A DNA stretch of 64,000 bases from Salipaludibacillus sp. CUR1 (GCF_021028955.1 NZ_JAIWPE010000095.1:124001-188000), one strand, 5' to 3'. Shown: positions 34,152 to 44,291, numbered from the stretch's first letter. The notes: a model not told the origin generated them from the letters alone. Program-made: numbers and translations.

Positions 34152-35510
34152 ATGTTAAAAAAAGTTCTTGTTGCAAACAGGGGAGAAATAGCAGTCCGAA
34201 TTATACGTGCTTGTAAAGAGCTGGATATCGAAACAGTAGCGGTTTATTCAGAAGCAGATCATGATGCGCTTCATGTCAGGATGGCAGATGAAGCATATTG
34301 TATTGGCCCTGTATCTGCCGCATCCAGTTACCTTAATTTTACAAACATTATGAGTGTAGCAACTTTAACGGAAGTAGATGGAATCCATCCTGGCTATGGT
34401 TTTTTAGCAGAAAACGCCGATTTTGCAGAAATATGCGCGGCGTGCAACATCACGTTTATCGGTCCGAGCCCGTGGGCAATCAGCCAGATGGGAACTAAAG
34501 ATGTCGCTAGAACGGTGATGAAAAAAGCAGGAGTTCCGGTTGTTCCAGGCTCTAAAGGGATTATTGAAACCCCTGATGACGGGGTGAAAATAGCTGAAGA
34601 GATCGGATACCCCGTGATAATTAAAGCAACTGCGGGAGGCGGAGGAAAAGGAATACGGGTTGCTCATAATGAGAGTGAGCTTCGTAAAGGTATTTCCGTT
34701 ACCCAGAAAGAAGCACAGGCTAATTTCGGAAATCCAGGTGTCTATCTTGAAAAATACATTGAAGATTTTCGTCACGTAGAAATTCAGGTATTAGCAGATT
34801 CCCACGGAAACGTCATCCATTTGGGTGAACGGGATTGTACAATTCAGCGGAGATTGCAAAAACTGGTAGAGGAAACGCCTTCCCCTGCTTTGGACCAGAA
34901 TATCCGGGAGGAAATGGGACAGGCTGCTGTCCGTGCTGCTCAAGCTGTAGAATATACAGGGGCAGGGACAATTGAGTTTATATACGACCATATAGAAAAG
35001 AAATTTTACTTTATGGAAATGAATACAAGAATTCAAGTTGAACATCCTGTAACTGAAATGGTTACTGGAATAGACATTATTAAAGAACAACTTTTAGTTG
35101 CTTCAGGAGAAAAGCTTTCCTATACTCAAGATGAGATCACCTTTAACGGGTGGGCTATTGAATGCCGTATTAATGCAGAGAATCCGGATAAAAACTTTAT
35201 CCCTTCGCCAGGAAAGATTACGATGTATCTGCCTCCTGGAGGCTTGGGAGTAAGGGTGGACAGTGCGGCCTTCCCCGGGTATACAATTACTCCTTACTAT
35301 GATTCAATGATAGCTAAAGTCATTACGTACGGAAAAGACCGGAAAGAGGCTATGGCAAAAATGAAAAGAGCCCTCGAAGAATTTGTAATAGACGGGGTTG
35401 ATACAACCATTCCGTTTCATTTACGCCTTTTTAATCACGAAGTGTTTGTCGGGGGCGATTTTAATACAAAATTTTTAGAAACTTATTCGTTAAAAGAGGA
35501 AGACAATTAA
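34152..35510 (+). CDS. accC: Biotin carboxylase of acetyl-CoA carboxylase
   Basis: A 452-residue ATP-grasp enzyme that carboxylates biotin on AccB. Motifs: KVLVANRGEIAVRIIRA, ATAGGGGKGIRVA (glycine-rich ATP loop), HVEIQVLADSHGN, GERDCTIQRR and FMEMNTRIQVEHPVTE. ATG 34152 is preferred, with AGGAG 9 bases upstream; an ATG at 34143 is too close to that site. Downstream yqhY completes the conserved accB-accC-yqhY unit. Confidence 0.97.
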   Translation: MLKKVLVANRGEIAVRIIRACKELDIETVAVYSEADHDALHVRMADEAYCIGPVSAASSYLNFTNIMSVATLTEVDGIHPGYGFLAENADFAEICAACNITFIGPSPWAISQMGTKDVARTVMKKAGVPVVPGSKGIIETPDDGVKIAEEIGYPVIIKATAGGGGKGIRVAHNESELRKGISVTQKEAQANFGNPGVYLEKYIEDFRHVEIQVLADSHGNVIHLGERDCTIQRRLQKLVEETPSPALDQNIREEMGQAAVRAAQAVEYTGAGTIEFIYDHIEKKFYFMEMNTRIQVEHPVTEMVTGIDIIKEQLLVASGEKLSYTQDEITFNGWAIECRINAENPDKNFIPSPGKITMYLPPGGLGVRVDSAAFPGYTITPYYDSMIAKVITYGKDRKEAMAKMKRALEEFVIDGVDTTIPFHLRLFNHEVFVGGDFNTKFLETYSLKEEDN

Positions 35511-35530
35511 CTGATAGAAGGGGGATCAAT

Positions 35531-35947
35531 ATGTCGGAAAATCATTTAATTCATATGTCGGAAGATAAAAGCGATTTAGGGAAAGTTGAAATTTCTCCTG
35601 AGGTGATAGAAATAATCGCAGGAATTGCAGCATCAGAGCTTGATGGCGTTGCCATGCTTCGGGGAAACTTTGCTTCCGGAGTCGCAGAAAGATTAGGCAG
35701 AAAAAGTTCTCATGGAAAAGGCGTGAAAGTTGACCTGGGGGATGACGGTGTAAATATAGAAGTCTTTCTCATTACAAATTACGGGGTTTCTATTCCGGAC
35801 GTCTGTCATAAAGTCCAGGAAAATATTGTGCAGACTTTAAAGAATATGACAGCTATAAACGTTTTATCTGTTGATGTTCACGTGGTGGGTGTGCACTTTG
35901 AAGATAAAAATGAATCTGAAGCACCAAAGAAGGAACAAGGGACATAA
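35531..35947 (+). CDS. yqhY: Asp23/Gls24 family protein YqhY
   Basis: A 138-residue Asp23/Gls24-domain protein (VEISPEVIEIIAGIAASE, MLRGNFASGVAERLGRKS, VDVHVVGVHFE). In B. subtilis YqhY is linked to control of acetyl-CoA carboxylase activity, in line with its place after accC. GAAGGGGGA precedes the ATG. Followed by a terminator. Confidence 0.92.
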   Translation: MSENHLIHMSEDKSDLGKVEISPEVIEIIAGIAASELDGVAMLRGNFASGVAERLGRKSSHGKGVKVDLGDDGVNIEVFLITNYGVSIPDVCHKVQENIVQTLKNMTAINVLSVDVHVVGVHFEDKNESEAPKKEQGT

Positions 35948-35954
35948 AAAGGAT

Positions 35955-35990
35955 GCCTCAAAAGTGATAAGCTTTTGAGGCGCTTTTTTT
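35955..35990 (+). terminator. Terminator of accB-accC-yqhY
   Basis: GCCTCAAAAG pairs with CTTTTGAGGC, then GCTTTTTTT. Confidence 0.85.
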
Positions 35991-36129
35991 CTGAGGGCAT
36001 ATATTTGGATATTCTGTATTCGGCATAAAAGATATGCTATCATCTAAGAGGGCATACTATAAAGAAGTAATAATGATAAGTAAGATCGTACCATCTTGCA
36101 CATTTGGTGCAATAAAAGGAGAAATTTTA

Positions 36130-36537
36130 ATGAACCGCAGATTAGCAAGAATCAGAACTGTACAGGCTTTATACCAGATCGAAATGACAGAGGTCTCACC
36201 TGCGGAGGCGATGGCATCTGTATTGGAAGAAGATGAAGAGGATTACAGGAATAATCCTTTTTTCGAATCCCTGGTTAAAGGTACAACTACCCATTTAGAA
36301 GAAATAGACAGATTGATACAGGGAGCTTTGGAACATTGGACGCTTTCCAGGATTTCCAGAGTGGACCGGGCTATTTTACGAATGGCTGTTTACGAAATGA
36401 AATATGAAAATGACATACCTGTTAATGTAAGTATTAACGAAGCAATTGACTTAGCTAAAGGGTTCACAGGAGAAGAAGAACCAGGTAAATTCGCAAATGG
36501 TGTTCTGTCAAACATAGCAAAAATGCTTGAAAGCTGA
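36130..36537 (+). CDS. nusB: Transcription antitermination factor NusB
   Basis: A 135-residue all-helical RNA-binding protein that, with S10, acts in rRNA antitermination. Family features: NRRLARIRTVQALYQIEM, a middle LVKGTTTHLEEIDRLI and EYSKG-type end VNVSINEAIDLAKGFTGEE. ATG 36130 with AAAAGGAGA upstream matches the usual length; an in-frame upstream start at 36034 would add 32 unrelated residues. It heads nusB-folD-xseA-xseB-ispA. Confidence 0.95.
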   Translation: MNRRLARIRTVQALYQIEMTEVSPAEAMASVLEEDEEDYRNNPFFESLVKGTTTHLEEIDRLIQGALEHWTLSRISRVDRAILRMAVYEMKYENDIPVNVSINEAIDLAKGFTGEEEPGKFANGVLSNIAKMLES

Positions 36538-36620
36538 AGACACCAGTGTTTAAGTGCCTGCTTTTCCAGCGGGAAACAGGTGAATTCAGTTTTTTATAAA
36601 AATGCCAAGGGGGAGTCTTT

Positions 36621-37472
36621 ATGTCTGCAATAGTCATTTCAGGTAAAGAACTTGCACAGGAAAAGAGAATGGAAATGAAAAAGGAAACAGATCTTCTTAA
36701 AGAAAAAGGAGTGACACCTGGCCTTGCTGTCATTCTTGCAGGTGAAGATCCGGCATCCCAATCCTATGTACGTGCAAAGCAGCGGGCGTGTAAAGAAACA
36801 GGGATTCATTCAGAACTGGACGAAGTACCGGACACTATTTCTGAATCGGATTTGCTTGAAAAAATTGATCAGTTAAATAAAGCTGATCATATTCACGGAA
36901 TCCTTGTCCAGCTGCCGCTACCGGATCATATATCTGAAAAGAAAGTCATAGAAGCCATTGATCCTGAAAAAGACGTTGATGGTTTTCATCCTATCAATAT
37001 TGGACGAATGATGATCGGTCAGGAGGCATTTTTGCCTTGTACGCCATTCGGAATAGTTGAAATGATTAAATCCAAACAAATAGATATAGAAGGCAAACAT
37101 GTAGTAGTGGTAGGGCGCAGTAATATTGTAGGTAAACCGGTAGGCCAGCTGTTATTAAATGAAAACGCCACTGTCACTTATTGCCATTCCCGCACTAAAA
37201 ATATGAGAGAGATCACACGATCAGCTGATATTCTCGTCGTTGCTGTAGGCAAGGCTCACTTTATCACTGCAGAAGATATTAAAGAAGGCGCTGTCGTTAT
37301 TGATGTTGGAGTCAACAGAAATGACGAAGGTAAACTGATTGGCGATGTGGACTTTAACCATGCCAAAGAAGTAGCTTCTTATATAACGCCTGTGCCGGGC
37401 GGGGTCGGGCCGATGACTATTACGATGCTGTTACATAATACAATATTATCAGCGAAAAGAACTGTTGAATAA
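36621..37472 (+). CDS. folD: Methylenetetrahydrofolate dehydrogenase/cyclohydrolase
   Basis: A 283-residue bifunctional NADP-dependent enzyme converting 5,10-methylene-THF to 10-formyl-THF. Motifs: SQSYVRAKQRACKETG with the catalytic Lys, GILVQLPLPDHI, DVDGFHPINIGRM, VVGRSNIVGKPVGQLL and TPVPGGVGPMTITML. AAGGGGGAG precedes the ATG. It uses one-carbon units of the kind released by the gcv system. Confidence 0.97.
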   Translation: MSAIVISGKELAQEKRMEMKKETDLLKEKGVTPGLAVILAGEDPASQSYVRAKQRACKETGIHSELDEVPDTISESDLLEKIDQLNKADHIHGILVQLPLPDHISEKKVIEAIDPEKDVDGFHPINIGRMMIGQEAFLPCTPFGIVEMIKSKQIDIEGKHVVVVGRSNIVGKPVGQLLLNENATVTYCHSRTKNMREITRSADILVVAVGKAHFITAEDIKEGAVVIDVGVNRNDEGKLIGDVDFNHAKEVASYITPVPGGVGPMTITMLLHNTILSAKRTVE

Positions 37473-37484
37473 GGGGCCGCTGTA

Positions 37485-38858
37485 ATGAATCATAACTTTT
37501 TGACTGTAAGTGATTTAACCCAGAAAATTAAGCAGCTTCTTGATAGAGAAGCGGGCCTGCAGAACGTATGGATCCGGGCTGAGATCTCGAATTTTAAGCG
37601 CCATAGCCGCGGACATATGTACTTTACATTAAAAGACCAGAAATCAAGAGTGCAGTCTGTGATGTTCGCAGGGAATAACCGCTTTCTGAAGTTTCTGCCT
37701 GAAGACGGAATGCGTGTGCTCGTACGCGGGGATATATCTGTCTATGAGCCCTATGGCCAATATCAGTTTTATGTTAAAGAAATGCAGCCGGATGGCATAG
37801 GAAATCTTTACCTCGCATTTGAAAGACTAAAGAAAAAGCTGGAAATGGCCGGTTATTTTGCCAAGGAGAAAAAAAAGCAGGTTCCTGCGGTACCAAACTC
37901 AATAGCTGTTATTACCTCTCCAACAGGAGCAGCAGTAAGAGATATTATTACCACTTTGAAACGCCGTTACCCGCTTGCTAAAGTCACTTTATTGCCAGTA
38001 TTGGTTCAGGGTCCTGATGCCCCTGAATCAATTGCCCGGGCGATCAGGCAAGCAAACGAAGCCGGACGGTTCGATGTAATTATTTCCGGAAGAGGAGGCG
38101 GCTCTCTTGAAGAGTTATGGGCGTTTAATGAGGAAGTCGTTGCTGAAGCTATTTTCCGGTCTGAACTTCCAATTATATCGGCTGTCGGACATGAAACTGA
38201 TATTACTATAAGTGATTTTGTTGCAGATTTACGGGCTCCTACTCCTACGGCAGCGGCTGAACTTGCTGTACCTGATATAAAAGAACTGCTGACTCATGTT
38301 TATGAGAGGAAAGTCCGGTTGACGCGGGCGATGAAAACACTCATGAATCAGCAAAAAGAACGCTTGTCATTTTTAACACGCTCTTATGCTTTTCGTTATC
38401 CTAAACAATTGCTTGAACAGAAAGAACAGGATTTGGACAGAGTCCATGAAGCACTTTTAAGAGAGTCGGGGAGACTGCTGGATAAGAAAAAAGATCAGCT
38501 GGAAAGGCTGAACCAGCGCTTAGTTTCTTTACACCCTGAAGACAGAGTCAGACAGGAGGCAAAGCAGCTCAGCCAGTTGGAAGAGGCTTTAAAAAGAGGC
38601 GTCTCAGAACAAATAAAAGAACAGAAGCATCGTCTCTCTCTCCAGATATCCAAACTGGACGTTTTAAGTCCCTTAAAGATAATGGAGCGAGGATACAGTC
38701 TTGTATATGATGAAGAAAATAAGCTTGTCAAGCATATTAATCAGGCTCCTGTACATTCCAGCTTGTCCGTTCAACTGGCGGATGGAAAACTCCAGTGTGA
38801 AGTTAAAAGCCAATTACCGGGGAAGAATATGAATGATGGAGGAATTATAAATGAATGA
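37485..38858 (+). CDS. xseA: Exodeoxyribonuclease VII large subunit
   Basis: A 457-residue nuclease subunit. The N-terminal OB-fold (residues 5-100, with [21 protein letters not shown]) is followed by the catalytic domain ([57 protein letters not shown] given as adjoining motifs) and a long coiled coil (about 285-400). Its end overlaps xseB by 8 bases. Confidence 0.96.
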   Translation: MNHNFLTVSDLTQKIKQLLDREAGLQNVWIRAEISNFKRHSRGHMYFTLKDQKSRVQSVMFAGNNRFLKFLPEDGMRVLVRGDISVYEPYGQYQFYVKEMQPDGIGNLYLAFERLKKKLEMAGYFAKEKKKQVPAVPNSIAVITSPTGAAVRDIITTLKRRYPLAKVTLLPVLVQGPDAPESIARAIRQANEAGRFDVIISGRGGGSLEELWAFNEEVVAEAIFRSELPIISAVGHETDITISDFVADLRAPTPTAAAELAVPDIKELLTHVYERKVRLTRAMKTLMNQQKERLSFLTRSYAFRYPKQLLEQKEQDLDRVHEALLRESGRLLDKKKDQLERLNQRLVSLHPEDRVRQEAKQLSQLEEALKRGVSEQIKEQKHRLSLQISKLDVLSPLKIMERGYSLVYDEENKLVKHINQAPVHSSLSVQLADGKLQCEVKSQLPGKNMNDGGIINE

Positions 38859-39084
38859 GAAAGAAACTTTAACTTTTGAAGAATCAATGAAGAGCCTGGA
38901 AGAACTCGTCGAAAAGCTGGAAAAAGGCGATGTCCCTTTAGAGGAAGCTATTTCGATGTTCCAGGAAGGGATGAAGCTGTCCAAGGAGTGTCATGACCGG
39001 TTGCAGAAGGTTGAAAAGCAGATGACCGAAGTGCTTTCGGAAGATGGAGAAATTAGTACTTTTCAAGTGGAAGAGGAGTCGTAA
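38851..39084 (+). CDS. xseB: Exodeoxyribonuclease VII small subunit
   Basis: A 77-residue two-helix protein ([38 protein letters not shown]) that binds the XseA coiled coil. The ATG lies inside the last codons of xseA; GATGGAGG is upstream. ispA begins within a few bases of its stop. Confidence 0.95.
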   Translation: MNEKETLTFEESMKSLEELVEKLEKGDVPLEEAISMFQEGMKLSKECHDRLQKVEKQMTEVLSEDGEISTFQVEEES

Positions 39085-39088
39085 ACCT

Positions 39089-39979
39089 GTGAAGAGGCCA
39101 TTATCTATGCATCAATTCATCCAAAATGAAAAACAGGAAATAGACAAAAGGTTAATATCTTTTATTGAGCAGCTGAATGCTCCTGCTTCTTTGAAAGAAG
39201 CAATGATCTATTCATTGGAAGCTGGAGGGAAAAGAATCCGGCCTGTCCTGCTTCTCGCTACTATGCACGGGTTTGGTAACGTCAGCGAATCCGGCTATAA
39301 GGTTGCATGTGCAATTGAAATGATCCATACATACTCACTTATTCATGATGATTTGCCTGCTATGGATGATGACGATATGCGGAGAGGCAAGCCGACAAAC
39401 CATAAAATTTTCGGGGAAGCTCTTGCAATTCTCGCCGGGGATGGATTATTAACTCACAGCTTTAAAGTGGTGGCAGACTTAAAAGATGTGGATTATAAAG
39501 AAAAAATAAAGCTCGTAAGTATCATTTCTGAGGCTGCGGGGCCTTCAGGGATGGTTGGCGGACAGGTGGAAGATATGGAAGCTGAAGGAGAAGAGCTGGA
39601 ATTAGAGCAGCTGCAGCAGATCCACCACAGAAAAACTGGAGATCTTTTGGCTCTTTCACTTGAATGCGGCGCGATACTTTCAAATGCTACCGACAAAGAA
39701 GTCGAAGAGCTTAAGTTTTTTGGGAAACATCTTGGTTTAGCTTTCCAAATTAAAGATGATCTGCTCGATGTAGAGGGTGATGAGGAAAAGATAGGAAAGC
39801 CGACAGGAAGCGATGAAACGAACGATAAAAATACGTATCCGAAAATATTAGGCTTAAATCAAGCAAAAGAAAAGTTAGCTTACCATTTGGATAAAGCCAA
39901 GTCCCACCTCGAACAGGTGAATATGGACAAAACAATCCTTAAAGAGCTGGCCGATTATATCGGGACGAGAAGCAACTAA
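39089..39979 (+). CDS. ispA: Farnesyl diphosphate synthase / geranyltranstransferase
   Basis: A 296-residue prenyl transferase condensing isopentenyl with allylic diphosphates. First aspartate-rich motif DDLPAMDDDDMRRGKPTNH and second DDLLDVEG; also GGKRIRPVLLLA and GGQVEDMEAEG. The GTG at 39089 (AGAGGAG 10 bases upstream, 4 bases after xseB) is my choice; ATG 39107, with GAAGAGG upstream, is about as likely. Last coding gene before the OLE RNA; dxs of the same pathway follows oapA. Confidence 0.93.
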   Translation: MKRPLSMHQFIQNEKQEIDKRLISFIEQLNAPASLKEAMIYSLEAGGKRIRPVLLLATMHGFGNVSESGYKVACAIEMIHTYSLIHDDLPAMDDDDMRRGKPTNHKIFGEALAILAGDGLLTHSFKVVADLKDVDYKEKIKLVSIISEAAGPSGMVGGQVEDMEAEGEELELEQLQQIHHRKTGDLLALSLECGAILSNATDKEVEELKFFGKHLGLAFQIKDDLLDVEGDEEKIGKPTGSDETNDKNTYPKILGLNQAKEKLAYHLDKAKSHLEQVNMDKTILKELADYIGTRSN

Positions 39980-40019
39980 GATCTGAGAATTAATGGCTCA
40001 ACTGACAAAGGCCTGCAAG

Positions 40020-40048
40020 TTGTCTGACCTGTGCAAACATGGTATAAT
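40020..40048 (+). promoter_or_regulatory. Sigma-A promoter of the OLE RNA
   Basis: TTGTCT (40020-40025), a 17-base spacer and an extended -10 TGGTATAAT (TATAAT 40043-40048). The expected start point, about 40055, coincides with the 5' strand of the RNA's closing helix. Confidence 0.75.
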
Positions 40049-40054
40049 TATTTA

Positions 40055-40632
40055 GGTGAGTGGTGCAGTATTCTAGTCGGTTCTCCATTCTCGAAAGCGG
40101 GCCTAAAAATCCGCTAAAGGGCACATCGATGAAGTTCCTAGTCTTGGCTTGAGGCGCCCAGCCTTGGGTCCTGACTGGGAGTAAAGGCTGTAGGGCGATC
40201 CACAATGGCATGTGGGCGATGACCCTGCAGCCGCGGAGGCCCTTCCATGTGGTCCCGCACCCGGCGGCGGCTATGTGTAAGGGTATGAACCTGCATTCGC
40301 AAGTATGGGAACTTGTGAGCAGCGTAGCCTGCCTTGAGTGGAAAGTGAGGGGATTATGGATGCTAGGTTGTATAGCAATCATCCATATGAAATCATTTCT
40401 GCAAAAGAGGATAGAGAATGTATAAGAACTGCCGAGGAAAACTCCTAGACTGTTCCACAGGACATTTAAAGGGGATTATAGTGCGTTCTAAGTGGTAATC
40501 CAGTCTGGCGCCTGGCGACAGCGCCAAGGCGGGTTTAAAGGGAAACCGCCCCCGCGGCGACGCGGGAGTATCCGCTTGGGAAAACCTACTGGACCTAAGA
40601 CGCAGTTTTTACTCTTTGAATGACCACTCGCC
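40055..40632 (+). ncRNA. ole: OLE RNA (ornate, large, extremophilic)
   Basis: A 578-base non-coding region, richer in G and C than its surroundings and full of potential helices. GGTGAGTGGT at its 5' end (40055-40064) pairs with ACCACTCGCC at 40623-40632 to close the structure. Internal hairpins include GGCGCCTGGCGACAGCGCC and GGCGGTTTCCC/GGGAAACCGCC-type pairings near 40507-40555 and CCCGCGGCGACGCGGG at about 40550-40567. Position (ispA-OLE-oapA-dxs), length and the adjacent membrane-protein gene match OLE RNA of B. halodurans and relatives. OLE forms a membrane ribonucleoprotein with OapA and helps tolerance of cold, alcohol and magnesium stress; its exact biochemical role is unsettled. Confidence 0.88.
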
Positions 40633-40654
40633 GTTTACATATTAGGAAACAGGG

Positions 40655-40660
40655 TATAAT
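40655..40660 (+). promoter_or_regulatory. Possible -10 element upstream of oapA
   Basis: TATAAT at 40655-40660, with TTTACA 15 bases upstream at 40634-40639, lies just past the end of the OLE RNA. Spacing is short, so oapA may instead be read from the OLE promoter. Confidence 0.3.
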
Positions 40661-40755
40661 TTATATGGAAGAGAACAGTGTTTGTTCAGAAATTTCAATT
40701 AAATAAAACAAAGGCCGCATGTTAATCTTTATAAGCAGAAAGACGTTGATTATAG

Positions 40756-41361
40756 ATGAGAAATTCAATGAAAAAATCATTGCACTGGAGTTTAATTATA
40801 GCCGTTATCACCTTTGTGCTGGCGGCTATTTTTTCAATTGTCTCCACTGCCCTGCTGAGCGGTGTAGCATGGGGGGCAGGCATGCTGATTGTCTTTGTTA
40901 TCGTATTGACAGGGGTCGTTTCCGACACGATAGGAGTAGCGGCCACTGCAGCAGATGAAAAGCCGTTTCACGCTATGGCCTCCGAAAAAGTTCAAGGGGC
41001 AAAACAGGCTATGTTAATTACGAGAAATGCAGATCGTTTTTCCAATTTTACAAATGATGTCATTGGGGATATTGCGGGTATAATCAGTGGTACAGCTTCA
41101 GCATATGTCGTTCTTCACCTTGCTTTGCAAATGGGTTATGGAGAAGGATCCACAGTACAGTTTGTTATCTCTGTGCTGTTTACCAGCGTAGTAGCAGCCC
41201 TCACTGTCGGCGGGAAATCTGTCGGTAAAACCTTGGCCATACAATATTCTACAGAGATCATTGCCTATGTGGGTAGATTATTTTACTTTTTAGAGGTAAA
41301 ATTGAGAATAACTATTTTTAAAGGAAATAAACGAAAAAAGAAGAAAAATATCAAAAAATAA
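40756..41361 (+). CDS. oapA: OLE-associated membrane protein OapA
   Basis: A 201-residue membrane protein with about four helices (roughly 10-32, 38-60, 98-125 and 130-155) and a basic C-terminal tail rich in lysine (from 188). The segment VVSDTIGVAATAADEKPFHAMASEKVQGAKQA (residues about 54-85) is a DUF21-like cytosolic signature of this family. It lies directly downstream of OLE RNA, the arrangement in which OapA binds OLE and holds it at the membrane. The ATG choice is uncertain (a second ATG is at 40768), and the ribosome site is weak. Confidence 0.87.
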   Translation: MRNSMKKSLHWSLIIAVITFVLAAIFSIVSTALLSGVAWGAGMLIVFVIVLTGVVSDTIGVAATAADEKPFHAMASEKVQGAKQAMLITRNADRFSNFTNDVIGDIAGIISGTASAYVVLHLALQMGYGEGSTVQFVISVLFTSVVAALTVGGKSVGKTLAIQYSTEIIAYVGRLFYFLEVKLRITIFKGNKRKKKKNIKK

Positions 41362-41380
41362 CAGAAAGTGAGGGTTTTTC

Positions 41381-43270
41381 TTGGATTTGCTAAGCATAAA
41401 AGAACCTACCTTTTTAAAAGAATGCAGCAACAAAGATCTGGAAGACCTTGCTGAAGAGATCAGAAGTTTTTTAATTAAAAACCTTTCTTCTACAGGAGGA
41501 CATCTGGGGCCGAACCTTGGAGTGGTAGAACTGACGCTTGTTCTTCACCAATTATTTGAAAGTCCGAAAGACAAGTTTATTTGGGATGTGGGCCACCAGG
41601 CATACGTTCATAAAATTTTGACTGGCAGAGCAGGCCAGTTCGACAAGCTTCGCCAGTATCAAGGCCTGTGCGGTTTTCCGAAACGCTCTGAAAGCATACA
41701 TGACGTTTGGGAAACAGGCCACAGTTCAACCTCGTTGTCCGCAGCAATGGGCATGGCCCTTGCCAGAGACTTAAAGGGTACTGATGAAAGTGTTATACCT
41801 GTGATTGGCGACGGTGCTTTAACCGGAGGTATGGCATTGGAAGCGCTTAACCATATTGGGCATGAACAAACTGACATGGTTGTCATATTAAATGATAATG
41901 AAATGTCGATCGCTCCAAACGTAGGGGCAATTAATACAATGCTCGGCCGCATGAGGACAGCAGGTAAGTACCAAAGGGCAAAAGATGATCTGGAAATGCT
42001 CATTAAGAAAATCCCTGCTTTTGGAGGCAGGCTTGCTGCAACGGCAGAGCGGGTTAAAGACAGCTTAAAATATTTACTTGTTTCAGGAATGTTTTTCGAA
42101 GAACTGGGATTTACTTATTTAGGTCCTGTTGACGGTCATGATCTTGAGGATTTAAAGAGTAATATTACTTACGCAAACAAAACGAAAGGTCCTGTGCTTG
42201 TCCATGTTATTACGAAAAAGGGTAAAGGCTACGCCCCTGCAGAAAATGATGCGAAAGGGACATGGCACGGCCTTGGTCCATACAAAATTGAATCAGGCGA
42301 AGTCGTGAAAAAACCCGGGCCTCCAAGCTACAGCGGCGTATTTGCTAATACACTTAAACGAATTGCTAAAGATGATAAACGGGTCGTAGCGATTACAGCG
42401 GCAATGCCCGGGGGCACAAAACTCGATACATTCGCTGCTGAGTTTCCCGATCGTATGTATGATGTAGGGATAGCTGAACAGCATGCCACTACAATGTCTG
42501 CAGGGTTAGCCACTCAGGGGATGAAACCTGTGTTTGCAGTTTATTCAACATTCCTGCAGCGGGGGTATGACCAGCTGGTACACGATGTCTGCCGCCAAAA
42601 CCTGAATGTATTCTTTGCTGTTGACAGAGCAGGCCTGGTTGGAGCGGACGGTGAAACGCATCAGGGAGTATTTGATATTTCATATTTACGGCACCTTCCA
42701 AATATGAAAATACTTAATCCTAAAGATGAAAATGAACTGCAGCACATGATTTATACTGGTGTCATGCACGATGATGGACCTATTGCAGTCCGTTACCCGA
42801 GAGGGGGCGGTTTTGGAGTGAAAATGGATGAAGAGCTGAAACAAATTCCTTTAGGAGAATGGGAAGTTCTAAAAGAAGGAAGCGACTTGTCTATTCTTAC
42901 TTTTGGTACGATGATCCCTGTAGCAATGGAAGCTGCTGAACAGCTTGAGAAAAAAGGGATTAATGTTGAAATAGTAAATGCCCGGTCAATTAAACCATTG
43001 GATGATGCCAAACTGACGGAACTGGCCAAACAGGAACGCCCTGTGCTGACTTTAGAAGAAACGGCATTACTGGGCGGGTTTGGCAGTGCGGTACTGGAGT
43101 ATTTCCATGAAAACCATTTCCATTCGATGGTAGTAGAACGCATGGGCATCCCGGACAGGTATATTGAGCACGGCAGTGTGCCGCAATTGCTTGAAGAAAT
43201 CGGGTTAACTTCCCAGAATGTCGCATCTGCCGTGGAACAGATGCTTCCCAGAAAGAGGCAGCGGGCATAA
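41381..43270 (+). CDS. dxs: 1-deoxy-D-xylulose-5-phosphate synthase
   Basis: A 629-residue thiamin-diphosphate enzyme joining pyruvate and glyceraldehyde 3-phosphate, first step of the MEP isoprenoid pathway. Motifs: [32 protein letters not shown], the ThDP site [15 protein letters not shown] with NDNEMSI, and a transketolase C-terminal domain ([26 protein letters not shown]). The TTG start at 41381 has GTGAGGG upstream. It follows oapA by 19 bases. Confidence 0.96.
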   Translation: MDLLSIKEPTFLKECSNKDLEDLAEEIRSFLIKNLSSTGGHLGPNLGVVELTLVLHQLFESPKDKFIWDVGHQAYVHKILTGRAGQFDKLRQYQGLCGFPKRSESIHDVWETGHSSTSLSAAMGMALARDLKGTDESVIPVIGDGALTGGMALEALNHIGHEQTDMVVILNDNEMSIAPNVGAINTMLGRMRTAGKYQRAKDDLEMLIKKIPAFGGRLAATAERVKDSLKYLLVSGMFFEELGFTYLGPVDGHDLEDLKSNITYANKTKGPVLVHVITKKGKGYAPAENDAKGTWHGLGPYKIESGEVVKKPGPPSYSGVFANTLKRIAKDDKRVVAITAAMPGGTKLDTFAAEFPDRMYDVGIAEQHATTMSAGLATQGMKPVFAVYSTFLQRGYDQLVHDVCRQNLNVFFAVDRAGLVGADGETHQGVFDISYLRHLPNMKILNPKDENELQHMIYTGVMHDDGPIAVRYPRGGGFGVKMDEELKQIPLGEWEVLKEGSDLSILTFGTMIPVAMEAAEQLEKKGINVEIVNARSIKPLDDAKLTELAKQERPVLTLEETALLGGFGSAVLEYFHENHFHSMVVERMGIPDRYIEHGSVPQLLEEIGLTSQNVASAVEQMLPRKRQRA

Positions 43271-43274
43271 TCTT

Positions 43275-44075
43275 ATGAAAAAAGAGCGTATAGATGTATT
43301 ACTTGTGGAAAAAGGCTTAATTGAAACGCGTGAGAAGGCAAAACGGACAATAATGGCTGGATTAGTGCTGGCGGACGGTGAAAGAATAGACAAGCCGGGT
43401 ACAAAAGTCAGTGCTGATACAGAACTCAGGTTAAAAGGCCAGGCTTTGCCTTATGTGGGCCGCGGAGGCTTAAAACTCAAGCGGGCCATTGAGGCATTCG
43501 GACTCGACTTAACGGATAAAGTTATGCTTGATATCGGCGCTTCAACAGGAGGTTTTACGGACTGTGCCCTTCAGGAAGGGGCACGTCTCGTTTATGCCCT
43601 GGATGTCGGGTATAACCAGCTTGCCTGGAAATTAAGGCAGGACGAACGCGTGATAGTAATGGAAAGAACGAACTTCAGGTATGCTGAGCCAGAACATTTT
43701 ATTAAAGGCGTGCCTGACTTTGCAACTATAGATGTCTCCTTTATCTCATTAAAATTAATTCTTCCTGTATTAAAAAAGATTCTGGCAGAAGACGGCCAAA
43801 TTGCCGCTTTAATCAAACCCCAATTTGAAGCCGGACGGGATGAGGTCGGGAAAAAGGGAATTATTAGAGATAAAAAGATTCATCTTAAAGTAGTTGAAGA
43901 AATGGTCCGTTACTGTGAACAATTAAATTATTCAGTTAAAGGGCTGACTTCCTCCCCTATCCGTGGAGGAGAAGGAAATATTGAATTTCTGATTCATTTA
44001 TGCGGCACTAATGAACCAGGTAAAGAACTTTCGGAAGAGGAAATTAAAGAGGTTGTTTCCCGCGCGCACCAATAG
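43275..44075 (+). CDS. yqxC: TlyA-family rRNA methyltransferase YqxC
   Basis: A 266-residue protein: an N-terminal S4 RNA-binding domain (residues 1-65, RIDVLLVEKGLIETREKAKR) and a FtsJ-like SAM methyltransferase domain (MLDIGASTGGFTDCALQ, YALDVGYNQLAWKLR, ATIDVSFISLKLILP, LIKPQFEAGR). TlyA proteins 2'-O-methylate rRNA cytidines; hemolysin names in databases are historical. ATG 43275 is preferred; a frame from 43218 overlaps dxs. Its ribosome site is weak. Confidence 0.92.
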   Translation: MKKERIDVLLVEKGLIETREKAKRTIMAGLVLADGERIDKPGTKVSADTELRLKGQALPYVGRGGLKLKRAIEAFGLDLTDKVMLDIGASTGGFTDCALQEGARLVYALDVGYNQLAWKLRQDERVIVMERTNFRYAEPEHFIKGVPDFATIDVSFISLKLILPVLKKILAEDGQIAALIKPQFEAGRDEVGKKGIIRDKKIHLKVVEEMVRYCEQLNYSVKGLTSSPIRGGEGNIEFLIHLCGTNEPGKELSEEEIKEVVSRAHQ

Positions 44076-44085
44076 CCAGGAATTT

Positions 44086-44119
44086 GAGGCAGAAGGCTTT
44101 ATCGGACTGCCTCTTTTTT
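44086..44119 (+). terminator. Terminator after yqxC
   Basis: GAGGCAG pairs with CTGCCTC around a 14-base loop, then TTTTTTA. Confidence 0.8.
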
Positions 44120-44213
44120 ATGGGCAAAACTAACAGGATGTTTAATGAAGGAGGTTAAAGGAAAACAACTATGTAAGCGGCATCCTGTGACCATGTTCAC
44201 TAATTTGTATTAT

Positions 44214-44249
44214 ACATGAATTGTATATTTATAAGGCATCCTTTATAAT
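44214..44249 (+). promoter_or_regulatory. argR promoter with possible ARG box
   Basis: TTGTAT (44221-44226), 17 bases, TATAAT (44244-44249). CATGAATTGTATATTTATA over the -35 resembles an ArgR half-site arrangement (CATGAATAAAAATTCA type), so autoregulation is possible. Confidence 0.5.
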
Positions 44250-44291
44250 AACAGTTAGGAAACAACAACAATTAGTGGAGGAAAAGCATTT

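Noticed and set aside
39990-40425. Open frames on both strands across the OLE region (for example 130 codons on minus, 71 on plus)
   Set aside because: They overlap a structured RNA with closing helix and promoter, have no good ribosome sites and no recognisable product.
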